DNA from: Phragmites australis
Taxonomy: Eukaryota; Streptophyta; Magnoliopsida; Poales; Poaceae
Direction of reading: 5' to 3'
NCBI RefSeq assembly: GCF_958298935.1
Contig: NC_084929.1
Span: forward strand, 682,001 to 746,000
Length of the DNA stretch: 64,000 bases
This document shows positions 23,701 through 35,408 of this stretch, piece after piece; position 1 is the first letter of the stretch, and every line of letters starts with the position of its first letter. Both the position numbers and the translations under genes were made by a program. The notes under the pieces were generated by a model, which saw only the letters and a list, made by a program, of their open reading frames with translations, did not search any database and was not told the origin of the DNA.

Positions 23701-24436
23701 TATGTACTTTAATTATAATAAGATCAACTATAGATGGATCCGGTACTTCTAGAGTACATAGTGCAAGGGCTTATTCCATCCCTGCGACTGCGAGAGCTCC
23801 ATCGATCAACAAGTAAATAAAAATGGTTGTGATGAACCCAAGTAAAAAAGCTGGTAGCGCAAAGGCTGACATGTCGTCCAATTAGGATAACGATTTGGAT
23901 GAGGATGATGACTCCACTCCCGGTACAGGTGCCTTTCAATCATATCACTTCTAGATCGAATTAATTGGAGAGGACAATGTATAATTAACCGCAAATGCCT
24001 ACGTGCGAACGTACTGGTTGAATCCTTTTCTTTCCAGTTAGACGTGACCAATAAGGTAATAATAAACGCATTAACACTTAACTATCGTAATCTTATAGTA
24101 ATCTCTACTATAATGATTCGTACACCCTATTGTATTCTACCTCCATGTTCTACTCTCGCTCCTGGCCCATAACCTCTTCTTCCCTCGCTTGCGTGTGGGA
24201 CTCCTCTCTCACGCTACCAAACAAATCCCGCATCGCTCTCGGTCTCACCCCCCGCGTGTCCTCCTTCTTTTCCAACCGAGCCGCCATCACCAACCCCTCC
24301 CCCGCCGCAGGGGCATTGTCACCGCCTTCACTGGGGAGGAGGGTTCCACCCGTGCTCTAGAAAGCATCATCCGCGGACTTGGCCTCTACGAGCCAGGACT
24401 CTTAGCTCTAGAGACTGAGCCTGACCCCACGTCACC

Positions 24437-25190
24437 ATGGCTGCTGAGCTCCTCCTACTCCTGGTCCCGCCCATCGGCCTCCTCGCCATGCTTGCCTTCT
24501 TAGCATGGCCCTATGTTGTGCATGTCCCGCTCAGGCCAAGCCTTCATCACAAGCGGGTCCAGCAGCATCAGGCTCTCCATGGCCACAACCGCCGCGCGGG
24601 TCTCCATTTTCGCTCACAACACGGCTTGTCTCAAGGAAGCGCATGCCGCCACAGGGTAGGACATCGGCGTCAATGTGGCTGACGTGCAGGACGTGGACAC
24701 CATGGCGCGTGCGCTCCAGGAGGTAGGCTCCGTCAACGTCCTGGTCTGCAACCACGGTGTGTTCGTGCTGCAGGAGCTCAAGAGGTAGGACATGGAGGAG
24801 GTCAAGTGGACGGTGGACATCAAACTCATGAGCACCTTCCACCTCATCAAGGCAACTCTCCCCACCATGAAGGCGTGCACCCGCGAAATGGGCCTCTCTG
24901 CGTCCATCACCATCATGTCCTCGCAGACTGGCCAGGTAGATATTGCATGCGATTCTTCGCTGCTTTGCCCACCATGTAGCTAAGATGTTTGATGTAATGC
25001 TTGTGAGATTAATCTCATTGTTGGTAACATCTTTGCTGCAGGTTGGTGTTTTATGGGTACATTGTGTACTCAACGAGCAAGTTTGCCCTGTTGGGATTGG
25101 GGGAGGCACTGTAGCATGAGGTCATTGTAGACAATATTCATGTGTTGCTGATCTTCCCTCTAGACATTGAGACTCCATGTTTCGAAGAGG
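24437..25190 (+). pseudogene. TSC10: 3-ketodihydrosphingosine reductase (KDSR/TSC10) pseudogene
   Basis: The functional family is an ER short-chain dehydrogenase in sphingoid-base synthesis. Here the first piece (24437-24935) starts MAAELLLLLVPPIGLLAML, the N-terminal membrane segment. In shifted frames it continues with NVLVCNHGVFVLQEL, MEEVKWTVDIKLMSTFHL and SITIMSSQTGQ up to a donor at 24936. A second piece (25042-25190) follows an intron with GCAG and carries the active-site region YGYIVYSTSKFAL and HEVIVDNIHV. Damage includes frameshifts in the Rossmann segment and near 25050, with stops near 24652, 24787 and 25111. The glycine-rich NAD motif is degraded. Later exons were not found. The kept intron shows it arose by DNA duplication, not retroposition. 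Confidence 0.85.
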
Positions 25191-26797
25191 GTATGTGTTG
25201 CTTATGGATATTTTTAAGTGACTACTAAAATAATCAACTATGTACTTATTTTCGTTCTAGCTTGAAGTCCATTTGCATTAATGCAAAGATTCCAAAAATA
25301 ATTACCATATGGATTATATGTCTGAAGATTATTGGTTTGGTAGCAACTAACAAGCGCATTGAACACCCGAGTTCTCCTTTTCAATTTGATATTGAAACTT
25401 AGCAACCTGAATATTTCAGAGCTATATAGTGACAATAATATATCATCGGATCTATATGACTGTTGATTGATACTTATCTGTAAATTAGTATATGAAAAAT
25501 CATATACGGAAAATATGTTAACGAGTGATTATTTTATTCCTCGTTTGGTTAAATGGATACATGTTCTATAGTATCATTTTCACAAGTTGCACCAGCACAA
25601 ATGGGAAGAATGAAGAAAATATTCTACTTGTTAAGTTTCCACTACGCTTTTCCTACGCTCTAAAATGCGAATATTCACCATTCTCCTCAATCCACCCAAT
25701 TCAGCACCGATTCGTTTGGTTTATTTTCTTCTTCTTCTTTTTTTTTTTTTGGCATCCAATTGAGCTCCCATCAGCTAAGTTTCATTAGCACAAATTGATT
25801 AAGCATTTGAATCAGTATCACTAGCTCTAACTTAGCTGACCTGTTTAATAAGGAAGAGAAGCTATTATTATAATTAGCAAACAATATGAGCATTTGTGTA
25901 CTAACCACCATTCATACTGTCACCTAGCAAATAGGTCTTTTTAATGCATAGTGGACACACCATTCGTGTCCACGCGACCTTGTGCTTGTGACTTGTGAGG
26001 CTCTCTAACGGTTGGGATTGAAGTTGTCAAACATGGAGATGGAGCCTTCTGTGTGTGTTTGCGTAATTTAGCTAGTCCCCAAGGGCCATTGTGTAATAAC
26101 AAGGATACGATCATCATTGTTATTTTTTAATATAGGACTATCTTACTACGGAATATCACACTTATGTGATATTGATTGTGAGACATTAAGAAAAAAAATC
26201 ATTGCTGCAGGACATTACATATGAACTGCAGATTAAAAAATATCTTGCTACATAACATTAAGTGTCTCACAGCTAAGACCACATACAAGTAGCGTCCTAT
26301 AGCAAAATTCCCCTTTAATATAACCGGAGCCCTGTTAAAAAAAAGAGAGAAAATAAACAGAGCATTTCCCTATTGCACAGATTAAGCAAGCCTAAGAAGT
26401 GAAATGGGACCCAGCTAAGCTAGCAGCAGCTAGGTGAATCTCACACAGGCGCAGCGAGCAACAAGAGGCAGGCTTCCAAATTAAAAAAGCAAATAATAAG
26501 CATAGACAAGACAGGCTTAGTGGTTAAGCATGTTTGATTCTCTTTAATTCGTATCTGTATGTACTATACGAGAACCACTTAATTACAACCTAGAGCACCA
26601 AAACGCCCAATTAATTAATTAATATTCATCAATTAACAAACCGAATTAAACTAGGGCATTTAGCTTTGCTTTAAGTTGTTCCGTTGACTGACTCCGTCCC
26701 CCAGCTCTTCGCCCGGCCGGCACCCTTCATGATGTGTCGCTTTCTTCATCCATCCATCATATTTGTAACTCCATACGATACCTCGAAAGAATTAAGA
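25191..26797. other. spacer, nothing recognised
   Basis: AT-rich DNA with poly-T at 25731-25751 and a short hairpin (GTGGACAC and GTGTCCAC at 25951-25973). No gene or full transposon could be supported. Later exons of the KDSR pseudogene were looked for and not found. Confidence 0.3.
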
Positions 26798-28278
26798 TGT
26801 CCAAGAGGAGAGGTGAATCGTTTTTAAAGCTTTTTCTAAATCTACAAACTAAGAGCAAGAAATTAAAATAATCTTAGCCTAACTAGTGTGCCTACCTAGC
26901 ACATAAAGTTTTGCAACCAAGTTCCAAGCCTAATCTATCTCGACCATTCTACAATTGTAAATTGCGGAAGATTGAATTGCGGAATTGAAATGCTAGAAAA
27001 TAAATACTCAAATGTAACGAGAGGGACTTAGAAGGCTCATCTTTTTCCAAGGTATCAGAGAGTTGTTGGCACTCTCGTTAGTTATTGTTGGAGCACCCAC
27101 GTAAGGATGTAGCTCTCTCTTGATCCGCGTAAGGATCAAGTGCTCTTTAAGCGATAGTCTTTCTCCACTTCGGATCAAGTGACTCCAAACCGGCACATCA
27201 TCATCTTAGAGCTTAAACATATCATCACCATGAAGCTCACTAAGACCAACCATCACCAAGCCATCTAGATGGCGTCAATCACCAAGAGTAACAATTCAAA
27301 GATCCCACTTGACCTAATCTAAGCCAAAAAGATAGATAAATACACATTAGCTGCTCTCTTAGCACTAATACTATCCTTACGTGAATTCAAATCACTTGAT
27401 ACCCTCTTTTATCTCTTGAATCTCCAATAAAATGTATGAACTCACTAGTCAGCTAAGAGACCCTTAATGCAATATGTGATGGGGTATTTATAGTCCCAAA
27501 GGAAAAAAACTAGCTGTTATAACCTACAAGCTCTATAAACCCATGTCACCGATGACTACCATTATATCAAACGGTGGCATCATTGTATCATACACTGACT
27601 GGAACTTCCAACGGCTAGAAAATTAGTCGTTATTGTTTTCTTACAAGTCACTATATGATATGGTGAGTATCGTGGTGACCACTCCACAATTAAGGTTCCA
27701 AGTTTGTAGACTCTCTGTCTTGTGGTGCGACGCGCCGTACTATACCATCATATCATATGGTGATTGCCAATGATTAAGGCCATGAATTTTCACCATGAAC
27801 TTCAATATTCTCTATCTCGCGCTACGTCGCATTGTATCATACGTAAGTGTAAACGTGTCATACGGTGACCTTGAAACCTCAACTTCCTTAGAAAACCAGA
27901 GATTTTTGTCAAATGGTACGATGCACTGTACCATCCCACCGTATAGTACAGTGACATCATCATATCATATGGTGACCAAATCCTCTGAACAACTTTGAAG
28001 TCTATACTGCCTTGTCTTAATTTTCACCTTCTTGAGCTTTCTCTAAGTTATCTAGTGCTAGAGTCAACTAGTATACATCATAAATATATCTCTTAACTTA
28101 AAATAGGTCAAGCTACTATTCTCAACTCCTTTATAGAACGGTAAAAGAAAAAAAAAATCATATCTATTTCTAAGTGTCAACCTTAACTCTTTATAACACT
28201 TAGAACTAAATAGTCCTTAATCTTTACACATATTATTTGACAAACAACACAAACACCAATATCGAGGCCGAGAATACA
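26798..28278 (-). mobile_element. probable solo LTR, minus orientation, decayed
   Basis: The plus strand begins TGTCCAAGAGGAGAGGTGAATCG, the reverse of the CGATTCACCTCTCC-type 3' end common to long LTRs of grass retrotransposons. It runs about 1.48 kb to a TGTATTCTCGG start (read on minus) at 28278. Flanking pentamers are TAAGA and CAAGA (one mismatch), so the borders are tentative. The middle holds repeated imperfect palindromes of the type CATATCATATGGTGA (27590-27980). No gag or pol lies beside it. Confidence 0.45.
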
Positions 28279-29467
28279 CAAGAACCATCACCTGATCAAA
28301 TTTTCAATGACCCTTAAAAAAATAATAAAATAATTCTATTATCATTAATCACCGAAACTTAAATTAAATGTCTAGATACTTCCAGTTGGATGTCGAGCTG
28401 ATTCAACTCGTCAGCATATTAAAATATTGAGGTGGCTCAGCTCGGCGGTATAAGAAAGCAAGCTAAAAGGCGGATTCGCCTTGCCAAATATTACAATTTG
28501 TAATCAATAAAAACTAAGCTCGGCTTAACTTGTTAATGAATTCAATCGAGTCAAGCTTCTCGAGATGGCCTAACACTTTGCATTGACCGATGAAAAAGGC
28601 TGCAGCTCATTGTTCCGTCCGTAATCAGTGACAGCAGATGACCGCTGATTACTTGCTCTTCTTCCTCGAGACTTCCCAGTTTGATCTCTATCTGTCGCAC
28701 GTGTGAATCCAAACGAGCAAACAAACAAAAAAAGAAAAGAAAAGGACCTTTTGAACAGTACAGAACTAGGTTGAAGATTAAAAAAAAGGGCTAGTGATCA
28801 AGTACTACTACTACTTGCTGAAAGATCACCTGCAGCTGCAAGGCAAATAGCGTGTTTGAAGACCCAAATTTGTATAATGTTGCGTGTGGAAACTCGCAGA
28901 AACTTCCTCACGGCGTTGGCCGGTCATGTGAGAAAAATTCAGAGCAAGCGTCAGTCCAAGACCTTTTTGGTCCAATTGCAGCAGCAGGTTGCAGCATCCT
29001 CGCCTCGTGCGCGTCGTCCCCGTTTCGTCTCAACGCGCTTTCCCCCCAATTGCGTTCCTTGGCCTCCCCAACTCCGCCCCGCTCAGTTAAAGACCTCACT
29101 CAATCATCAATCACAAGGGAAGGGAATCAATCGTCTCCTCTTCCTCTTCCTCTCCCTACCAACCCTTTCTCTAGTGTCTACTATCCTGACGCCGCCGCCG
29201 CCTGCTACCTCTGGCCTCCAGCACCCCCAGCAGCTGCCTTTCATTCGCGCTGCCCTTTCTGCCCCCTGCTTGTGCGTCCGGATCGGTTTCCTAGCGTCAA
29301 CCGCCGTGGAAATCCGTTGACGCGGCGGTTTCCGGCCAGATCTGAGCTTGTCGGCACAGAAAGGTGCGGCCTTTCGCCCAAAGTCGCCTTCTTTTCCGGT
29401 GATTCGTACCGCCTGAGGGAGCCGCCCGCCGTAGGTTGGTCTGTCTGCTACCTCCCGACCCGTCTCG
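28279..29467 (+). promoter_or_regulatory. spacer, promoter and 5' UTR of the RDUF gene
   Basis: From about 28850 the composition becomes GC-rich, with CT-rich tracts (CTCCTCTTCCTCTTCCTC near 29133). This fits the promoter and 5' UTR of the gene starting at 29468. No clear TATA box was picked. The part before 28850 is AT-rich spacer with no gene seen. Confidence 0.4.
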
Positions 29468-30607
29468 ATGGCTTCTTCCCCGGCGGCGTCGTACTGGTGC
29501 TACCAGTGCGACCGCTTCGTCCGCGCCGTGCCGCAGGACGACGACGGCTCCTCCGCCGCCGTCGCCTGCCCGGGCTGCGGCGGCGGCTTCCTCGAGGAGA
29601 TGGGCGCGCCGCCGTCCCGGGCCGCCTACCTCCGCCGCCCGCGCGCGCACCACCACACCAGCGACCTGCGCATCCGCCGCTCCCGCCGCGGCGCCGCGCA
29701 CGCCAACGCCGCGGGAGACCGCGCCTCGTCCTTCAACCCCGTCATCGTGCTGCGCCGCTCCCCCGCGCCCGGCGGCGTCGACGACTCCCCCGCCGCCGCC
29801 AGCACCTTCGAGCTCTTCTACGACGACGGCGCTGGCTCCGGCCTCCGCCCGCTCCCCGAGAGCATGTCCGACTTCCTCATGGGCTCCGGCTTCGAGCGCC
29901 TCCTCGATCAGCTCGCCCAGATCGAGGCCGGCGGCCTCGCCCGCGCGCGGGACAACCCGCCGGCATCCAAGGCCGCCATCGAGTCCATGCCCACCGTCAC
30001 CATCGACGACTCCCACGTCGGCGCCGACTCCCACTGCGCCGTCTGCAAGGAGCCCTTCGAGCTCGGCGCCGAGGCCAGGGAGATGCCCTGCAAGCACGTC
30101 TACCACCACGACTGCATCCTGCCGTGGCTCGCGCTCCGCAACTCCTGCCCCGTCTGCCGCCACGAGATGCCCACCATTGCGCCGCGCTCCCGGGCTGGCA
30201 ACGACGGCAGCAGCGAGGAGGAGACCACGGTCGGGCTCACCATCTGGAGGCTTCCCGGAGGCGGCTTCGCCGTCGGGAGGTTCGCCGGCGGGAGGAGGCC
30301 TGAGGAGAGGGAGCTCCCGGTCGTGTACACAGAGATGGACGGCGGGTTCAACAACGGCGGCGCGCCGAGGAGGATCTCGTGGGGGTCGAGGCAGAGCCCG
30401 TCGACGGAGAGGAGCACCATTAGGCGCATCCTGCGCAATGTCTTCGCGTGCTTCGGCCGCGGCCACTCGTCGACTTCGCAGGCCTCGTCTTCCCACACGA
30501 GGCCTGAGCTGAACGACGCAGCTTCCGATCTCAGCCATGGCTCGAGAAGCCGGAGCACGAGCTGGAGACTCGAGGACGGCCACGCCGATGCCATGGTGCA
30601 GAGATAA
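29468..30607 (+). CDS. RDUF: RING-H2 E3 ubiquitin ligase with DUF1117 (RDUF type)
   Basis: A single-exon gene of 379 residues. The order matches the plant RDUF1/RDUF2 family: an N-terminal zinc ribbon (WCYQC with Cys 11/14 and CPGC with Cys 34/37), a low-complexity middle, and a RING-H2 finger. The finger ligands are Cys 190, Cys 193, Cys 208, His 210, His 213, Cys 216, Cys 227 and Cys 230. The C-terminal DUF1117 has TVGLTIWRLPGGGFAVGRF and ELPVVYTEMDGGFN...RRISW. Such proteins transfer ubiquitin from E2 enzymes; characterised Arabidopsis members act in drought and ABA responses. The coding region is extremely GC-rich, so long ORFs in other frames and on the minus strand (29297-30709) are shadows. 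All metal ligands are intact. The exact substrate is unknown. Confidence 0.94.
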   Translation: MASSPAASYWCYQCDRFVRAVPQDDDGSSAAVACPGCGGGFLEEMGAPPSRAAYLRRPRAHHHTSDLRIRRSRRGAAHANAAGDRASSFNPVIVLRRSPAPGGVDDSPAAASTFELFYDDGAGSGLRPLPESMSDFLMGSGFERLLDQLAQIEAGGLARARDNPPASKAAIESMPTVTIDDSHVGADSHCAVCKEPFELGAEAREMPCKHVYHHDCILPWLALRNSCPVCRHEMPTIAPRSRAGNDGSSEEETTVGLTIWRLPGGGFAVGRFAGGRRPEERELPVVYTEMDGGFNNGGAPRRISWGSRQSPSTERSTIRRILRNVFACFGRGHSSTSQASSSHTRPELNDAASDLSHGSRSRSTSWRLEDGHADAMVQR

Positions 30608-32209
30608 ACTACGAAAGCTTGCTGCTTGTTTCATGTATTTACTTAGAAGAAACACGAAGGATTTGTAGAACAGAAGGGGATTGGCGTTGTACATAGAGCA
30701 GCATCTCACAGACGATGGATTTGCAGGGGGGATCGTCCACTATGAATGATGATTCTGAATGGAGCATTTGGTTGGTACATTAGGAATTGTTGTTTCCATT
30801 AGTAACAAATAGCATGTTTGATGATTCATTCGATCCAATGTGGCACCACTCTATTCTTTGCGTTTGTAAGAACACAATGAATGTTTGATGTTTACATCGC
30901 TGTTGCAGGATTCAATAAAAATCTTGTCCGATATATTTTCCGGTTCAGTCTTCCACTTCTTGAATCAGCATTTGTCTGTTGCAGTCTTGCAGATGCTCCG
31001 CATGGCTTGACCTGCTTCTGGATGGTTTCTATGTTGTTTTATCACTATGATTAATGATCAGTCAGGTTCTTGCATGTTGTTTGTCACAAGTCAACACATC
31101 TTTATGCATTCCATCTGTCCGGAAACAACAAGATCATCCATCATACTTCTGTGAAATGGACTGCCTGACTGAAATTTTGACCTGACTTTGTTTTCAGAGT
31201 TTCAGGTATTTCAATTCCCTTGGATAACCATTTCTGATGGCACCCTTGGATAACCTATCTGAAACCAGATATTTACTACCACTCCACCTTCAAATGCATG
31301 CTAGTGTTGGTGCACTTGCTAGACATCGCTGTCCTGATGTAAGCACATAAAGTGGCAGCTAGATGAATTTACCCTCTTTTTACAGTGTCCTGCGCTGCAT
31401 ATCTATGGTACTGTAAAAGCTCGTAGATTCTCCTGATGGTCGACTGCCTTTTGCATCAAGTTTCCCTTCCCTTGCAGTATCTTGCAGTACCACATGAAGA
31501 TGAAGTGAATCTCTGCAAGCTTTGCCATCGTTGGGTACCACCCATTACCATTACCAACCAAGCCATACGCTTCTCTTCACTTGCATGGTCCATGCTAGTA
31601 GTACGATTCAACTACTGAACTGAAAGCCTGAAACTATTCTGCTGTTTCTTCGTGTATTGAAGCTTGTATACATGTAGGTCCAACGATGACTGCCCTGCCC
31701 TGATGCTGCCGCCGATGTCTGTTTCGGTAGCTGAGCTGCAGCTGCAACTGCAATGCGAGCAGAGTTTGGTGCAAGATGAGGTACGGCTGCTAATTTTCTG
31801 TTCAGCTTGTCTGCAGAGACGCATCGACAGGTAGTAGCACAAAATCTTTGATGCCATCATTGTGTCTCTGTAACAGTTTAACACCTCTGTTCTTGGTAAT
31901 CTAACCGTCCCAGTTTTGGTCTGAAACGAGATACACTTGCAGATAGGATAGACTGTTTTCACTCCAACGGGCGTCATTTTCCACTGGATTTTCCACGGTT
32001 CATCAGACACCTCTTGGAGTTGATATGGACAGGCTTGTTTTGCAGTTGTGCACCGGACCGGTGAGCTGTTCCTTGAGTTTTTTCCGCTATAGCTTGGCCA
32101 TCTTTGCTTGTGGCAAGTTACTGTTCAGTTGCAGAAGCAACCGTGAGAAACTAAGTGTATACGTGCTTTGGTTTATTTACGATGAGTCATTGATAATGAT
32201 TAATTTGAG
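30608..32209. other. RDUF 3' UTR and spacer
   Basis: The first 300 bases or so are likely the 3' UTR. The rest has no gene I can support. Short frames on both strands have no recognisable domains. Confidence 0.35.
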
Positions 32210-32279
32210 TTGATTTTAGTTGGTATGAGTGTGTTTTATGCATGATTTTGCTTATGACTAACCACTGTTGGAGAGTACA

Positions 32280-32700
32280 ATGGAGTTGACGTGAGTCTAG
32301 AAAAAGAGTGATCACTGGATAATCTGGTGTGAGAAAATTTGTCTTCACCGGATAGTCCGGTGTTCTGAAGGAGCAGACGTCGGAGCATTTTTGTGAAGAA
32401 ACCAAAGTGGAGTTAAAGCACTGGATGGTCTGGTGTTGTATTGAAGCTGACGTTGGAGTATTTTGTCTCTGAGAAGAAATCTAATCAATACACCGGATAG
32501 TTTGATGTAGGGGTATTGTGCTCACCAGAACATTTCCTGCAGAGAAGGAATTATTTAAAGAGATTACTGGATGATCCGATAATGAGTTCAGAAGAGCGTC
32601 GGGCTAATTCTTGCAGAGAGATTGCCAGTCGCTGATCAGGTGGAGTTGAACTCACCGGACGTTCCGGTGACTGAAGGGTTAACATCGGAAGCTTGCGCCG
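32280..32700. repeat. degenerate CACCGG...CCGGTG tandem palindromes, LTR-like
   Basis: Imperfect units of the form CACCGGATAGTCCGGTG recur (about 32334-32352, 32430, 32501 and 32656-32672), spaced by GAAG.AG.CGTCGGAG-type segments. Repeats of this kind occur inside LTR retrotransposons of sorghum, maize and relatives. No LTR ends were identified, so I describe only the repeat. Confidence 0.55.
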
Positions 32701-33887
32701 AACCTTTTCTTGCATAAAGCATTTTTTTCTGGACGCATAATGGATCTGAGCTCACTGGGCGCATAATGGACCTTTTTAACGAAGGAGGAGGGATCAATCA
32801 AATCTTGAGACGGTCCTTTCCACGCAGGACATATGGCCCGTGCATTCAGGTACGTCCAGTAATCAAAATGTTGAGCTACTTTTATATTGCTCTGATATAT
32901 ACTATAGTAGTATTTTGCTGCATTATTGGTGAGGTGCACTGCGCCTCCAATGATTTATGCATCCAGCTCCACCTCCTGTCATTGAGGTCCAAAAAAAGAG
33001 AAAAAAAAGTAGTGCCTACTGACATGTGGACCTTCACTCATTGAGTGGTCGGCATACAAGTAAATGATAATCCGAGAGAGAGAGAGAGAGACGTGGTTAT
33101 TCGGCTGCAAAGGCCATGGCTCCCATGTCTGCTGGGAGCCTGTTGTAATTTGCACAGCAGCAGACATGGAATGGGAGCACGTATGGCAGACAGACCATGT
33201 CTAGTGTTGGCGTGCGGTTTCTGCAGCATTAGTGTATTATTAGCCTCCCTGTAGGTGTAACACGATTCTGAATTCCATATGCTGCATGCTTTTGTCAGAA
33301 ACTGAGCTTTCTGCTTGTGTGTCCCAGCCAGCCCACCCAGCCACCCTCACCCCAGTTCTTGTACCTCTGGTTTGGACGGGGAGAATTGGTATATTTTATG
33401 ATTTAAAGGAAATCCTGTGACACCACGATCTTGCTGATGCTCTAATAGCATCTCCAGTGATGGAGCCATGATCCCATGTGGCTCGTTCAAAGCTAATTAA
33501 ACCCATTGCAGAAGTCGAACCAATTGAGAAGAAAACAAATTTTATAGAATCCGATAGAAAAAATCCCAACGAGACCCTCTCATATATGCGACATCTTAGC
33601 TGCGTCAGTCTCTCCCTATACTGTGCAGGATATATATTGGGTGTAGAAAAAAAATCTACTCACAGTTCTACAAAATTTCTGAGGAGATGCTTAAGAACAT
33701 TCGCTTTCGGCGATACAAAGATAGGTACTCACACCCCCTATGACTCTACCGTCCCTCCATTGCAGTCAAAAGTGGTTGCCAGTAACAAGGTACTCCTGGG
33801 TGGCGACTGGTGCATGGCATCGAAAATAGATGAGCGAGCTTCCGAGGAAAATGGGCAAGGGGCACAAAGGAGGACCCTATTTATCGG
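32701..33887. other. spacer, nothing firmly recognised
   Basis: Contains a GA microsatellite (33073-33090) and short frames without recognisable domains. The run AGCATCTCCAGTGATGGAG near 33448 resembles ends of common grass MITEs, but no matching far end was fixed. Confidence 0.3.
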
Positions 33888-34110
33888 GAAAATTAAGGTT
33901 CCGTATGTTTGAGTTTTTATTTTTGTCTTTTTTGAAAAATTGTGTTTTTGGTTTTGCTGAAAGCTGTTTTTAAAATTTTAGTTATTGACTTTTACAACAT
34001 TTTTTTCCTTCTCAACACATTATTTATAAGAAAAACTACTCTCACATAGCTTCTCAGTTTTTAATTTATTTTCTTAAAAATAAGCTTCTGTTTGATTCAG
34101 AAAACACTTT
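33888..34110. repeat. MITE-like repeat, copy 2 (inverse of 7.7-7.96 kb)
   Basis: Reads as the reverse complement of the right half of the repeat at 7665-7965. It starts near GTTTGAGTTTTTATTTTTGTC, passes through TTTTTGGTTTTGCTGAAAGC and continues to AAGCTTCTGTTTGATTCAG. It is non-coding and diverged. Confidence 0.55.
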
Positions 34111-34194
34111 TCATACAGTATCATTGCCGGCGAGGATAGAGCCAAGGTGTCGACGACGACCAAGAAGGAGGCATGACGTCCACACTAATTTTTC

Positions 34195-34380
34195 CTTTTT
34201 CTCTAAAAAGATTTTTTAGAAAATGGCAGGAGTTCTGCCTCAATTTATTAAGGGAGGGGGAAGTTTATTGATTTACAAATCCCAGTCGCGCTCAGAGAGA
34301 TGAGATTCTGATGGGCATCGCTCACCCCCAGGCGCCCCAGCCCTCTAAAGCTGGAGTATGGGCCTCGTTCCCAAAAAAAA
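34195..34380 (-). mobile_element. probable L1 3'-tail remnant
   Basis: Read on the minus strand it resembles the 3' end of plant L1 elements: AATAAATTGAGGCAGAACTCC followed by TGCCATTTTCTAAAAAATC. The L1 at 35561 has a similar end (ATTGGCAGATCTTCTACCG then poly-A). Only the tail is present and no target duplication was set. Confidence 0.4.
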
Positions 34381-34906
34381 GGCGCACACAGAGTCGAAAA
34401 AGAAATTAAACGCCTCGTCCCTGTACAAAAGACGCACGACTCCTGGGATCAACCACTTCGCTTAGTTGTTTTGTTGAGTTTTAAAAAATTCGTCGATTAC
34501 GTTCCTTCCAAACGTTATATAATATGTAAATCGAGGCGTCATTGAGGTCAGTAGGCTGCGCTCTTGGCATGGCCTGCGACGCATCGTGACACCAATGATT
34601 GTGGGATGATGAAAGGCACACCTGTAGCCTTGTGAAAACACATGAAAATCCACGAGCTAGGGGGATGCATGTGGAGGTACTATACGATTTTTGTTCTCTT
34701 CATCTCCTCACTCACAGCATGCATGGGATCTCCCTCGCCTCCCTTACCAGCGATCGAATTTGTGCGGCCTCAGTTCATCTTCGATGCCATCACCACGTCC
34801 AGCCTCAATTAATAATCCGTCGCGAGCTACCTTAATTCCTCCCAAGCCAGATTTTCTATTCACTCCGCTAGCTGCTTCTACCTAACTTGCATCCTATCCA
34901 GCATCA

Positions 34907-35408
34907 ATGGCTGCCGTGGTCAACGCGCCTGCAGCTGCTTGTTGCTCGGTCGGGCTGCAGCTGCCACCACGACCTGCAGCCGGCGCTATGCCGTCCATGA
35001 GGAGGACGGGATCAAGGGCGGCGGGGCGGCTGGATAGCGGTTGCGGCCGTGGGCGACGTGGCGGCAGAGGGCAATACGTACCTCATCGCCGGCGCGGTGT
35101 GGCCGTCGCGCTCGTGGGCACGGCCTTCCCGATCCTCTCTCTTCTCGCGCAAGGCACGTACGTTCAACATGCATGAAATTTTATCGACCTCTTTAATTTT
35201 AAGTTCTCCTCCATGCATGCAATTTGATCGAAATGCATGCATGCATGCAACAACAATGGATTCGTTCAGGTGCCCGGAGTGCGACGGCGCTGGGTTCATC
35301 CGCAAGTCCGGGGCGACGCCGCGGGCTAACGCGGCGAGGAAGGACGAGGCCCAGATCGTGTGCCCCAACTGCAACGGCCTCGGCAAGCTCGGACAGATCG
35401 ACAAGTAG
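34907..35408 (+). CDS. small DnaJ-type zinc-finger protein, two exons, probable chloroplast
   Basis: Exon 1 is 34907-35157, the intron 35158-35269 (GTACGT..TTCAG) and exon 2 35270-35408, with phases joining exactly to give 129 residues. The first about 60 residues are Ala/Arg-rich without acidic residues, as in chloroplast transit peptides. A hydrophobic stretch follows (VAVALVGTAFPILSLLAQ), then two DnaJ-type motifs, CPECDGAGF and CPNCNGLGKL, with no J domain. The family is the DnaJ/Hsp40 cysteine-rich domain proteins, some of which are plastid thiol-disulfide or assembly factors. The acceptor lies inside ATGGATTCGTTCAG, so exon 2 alone could be mistaken for a 50-residue gene. The intron carries a run of GCATGC repeats. 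The job of this member is unknown. Confidence 0.75.

Noticed and set aside
25951..25973. Hairpin GTGGACAC/GTGTCCAC as a microRNA or terminator
   Set aside because: An eight-base stem with a seven-base loop is too short for a plant miRNA precursor and has no supporting context.
29297..30709. 470-codon minus-strand ORF opposite the RING gene, plus long plus-strand frames at 28852-30512
   Set aside because: They are shadows created by extreme GC content. Composition is Arg/Ala/Gly-rich with no domain, while the overlapping 29468-30607 frame carries complete zinc-ribbon, RING and DUF1117 motifs.
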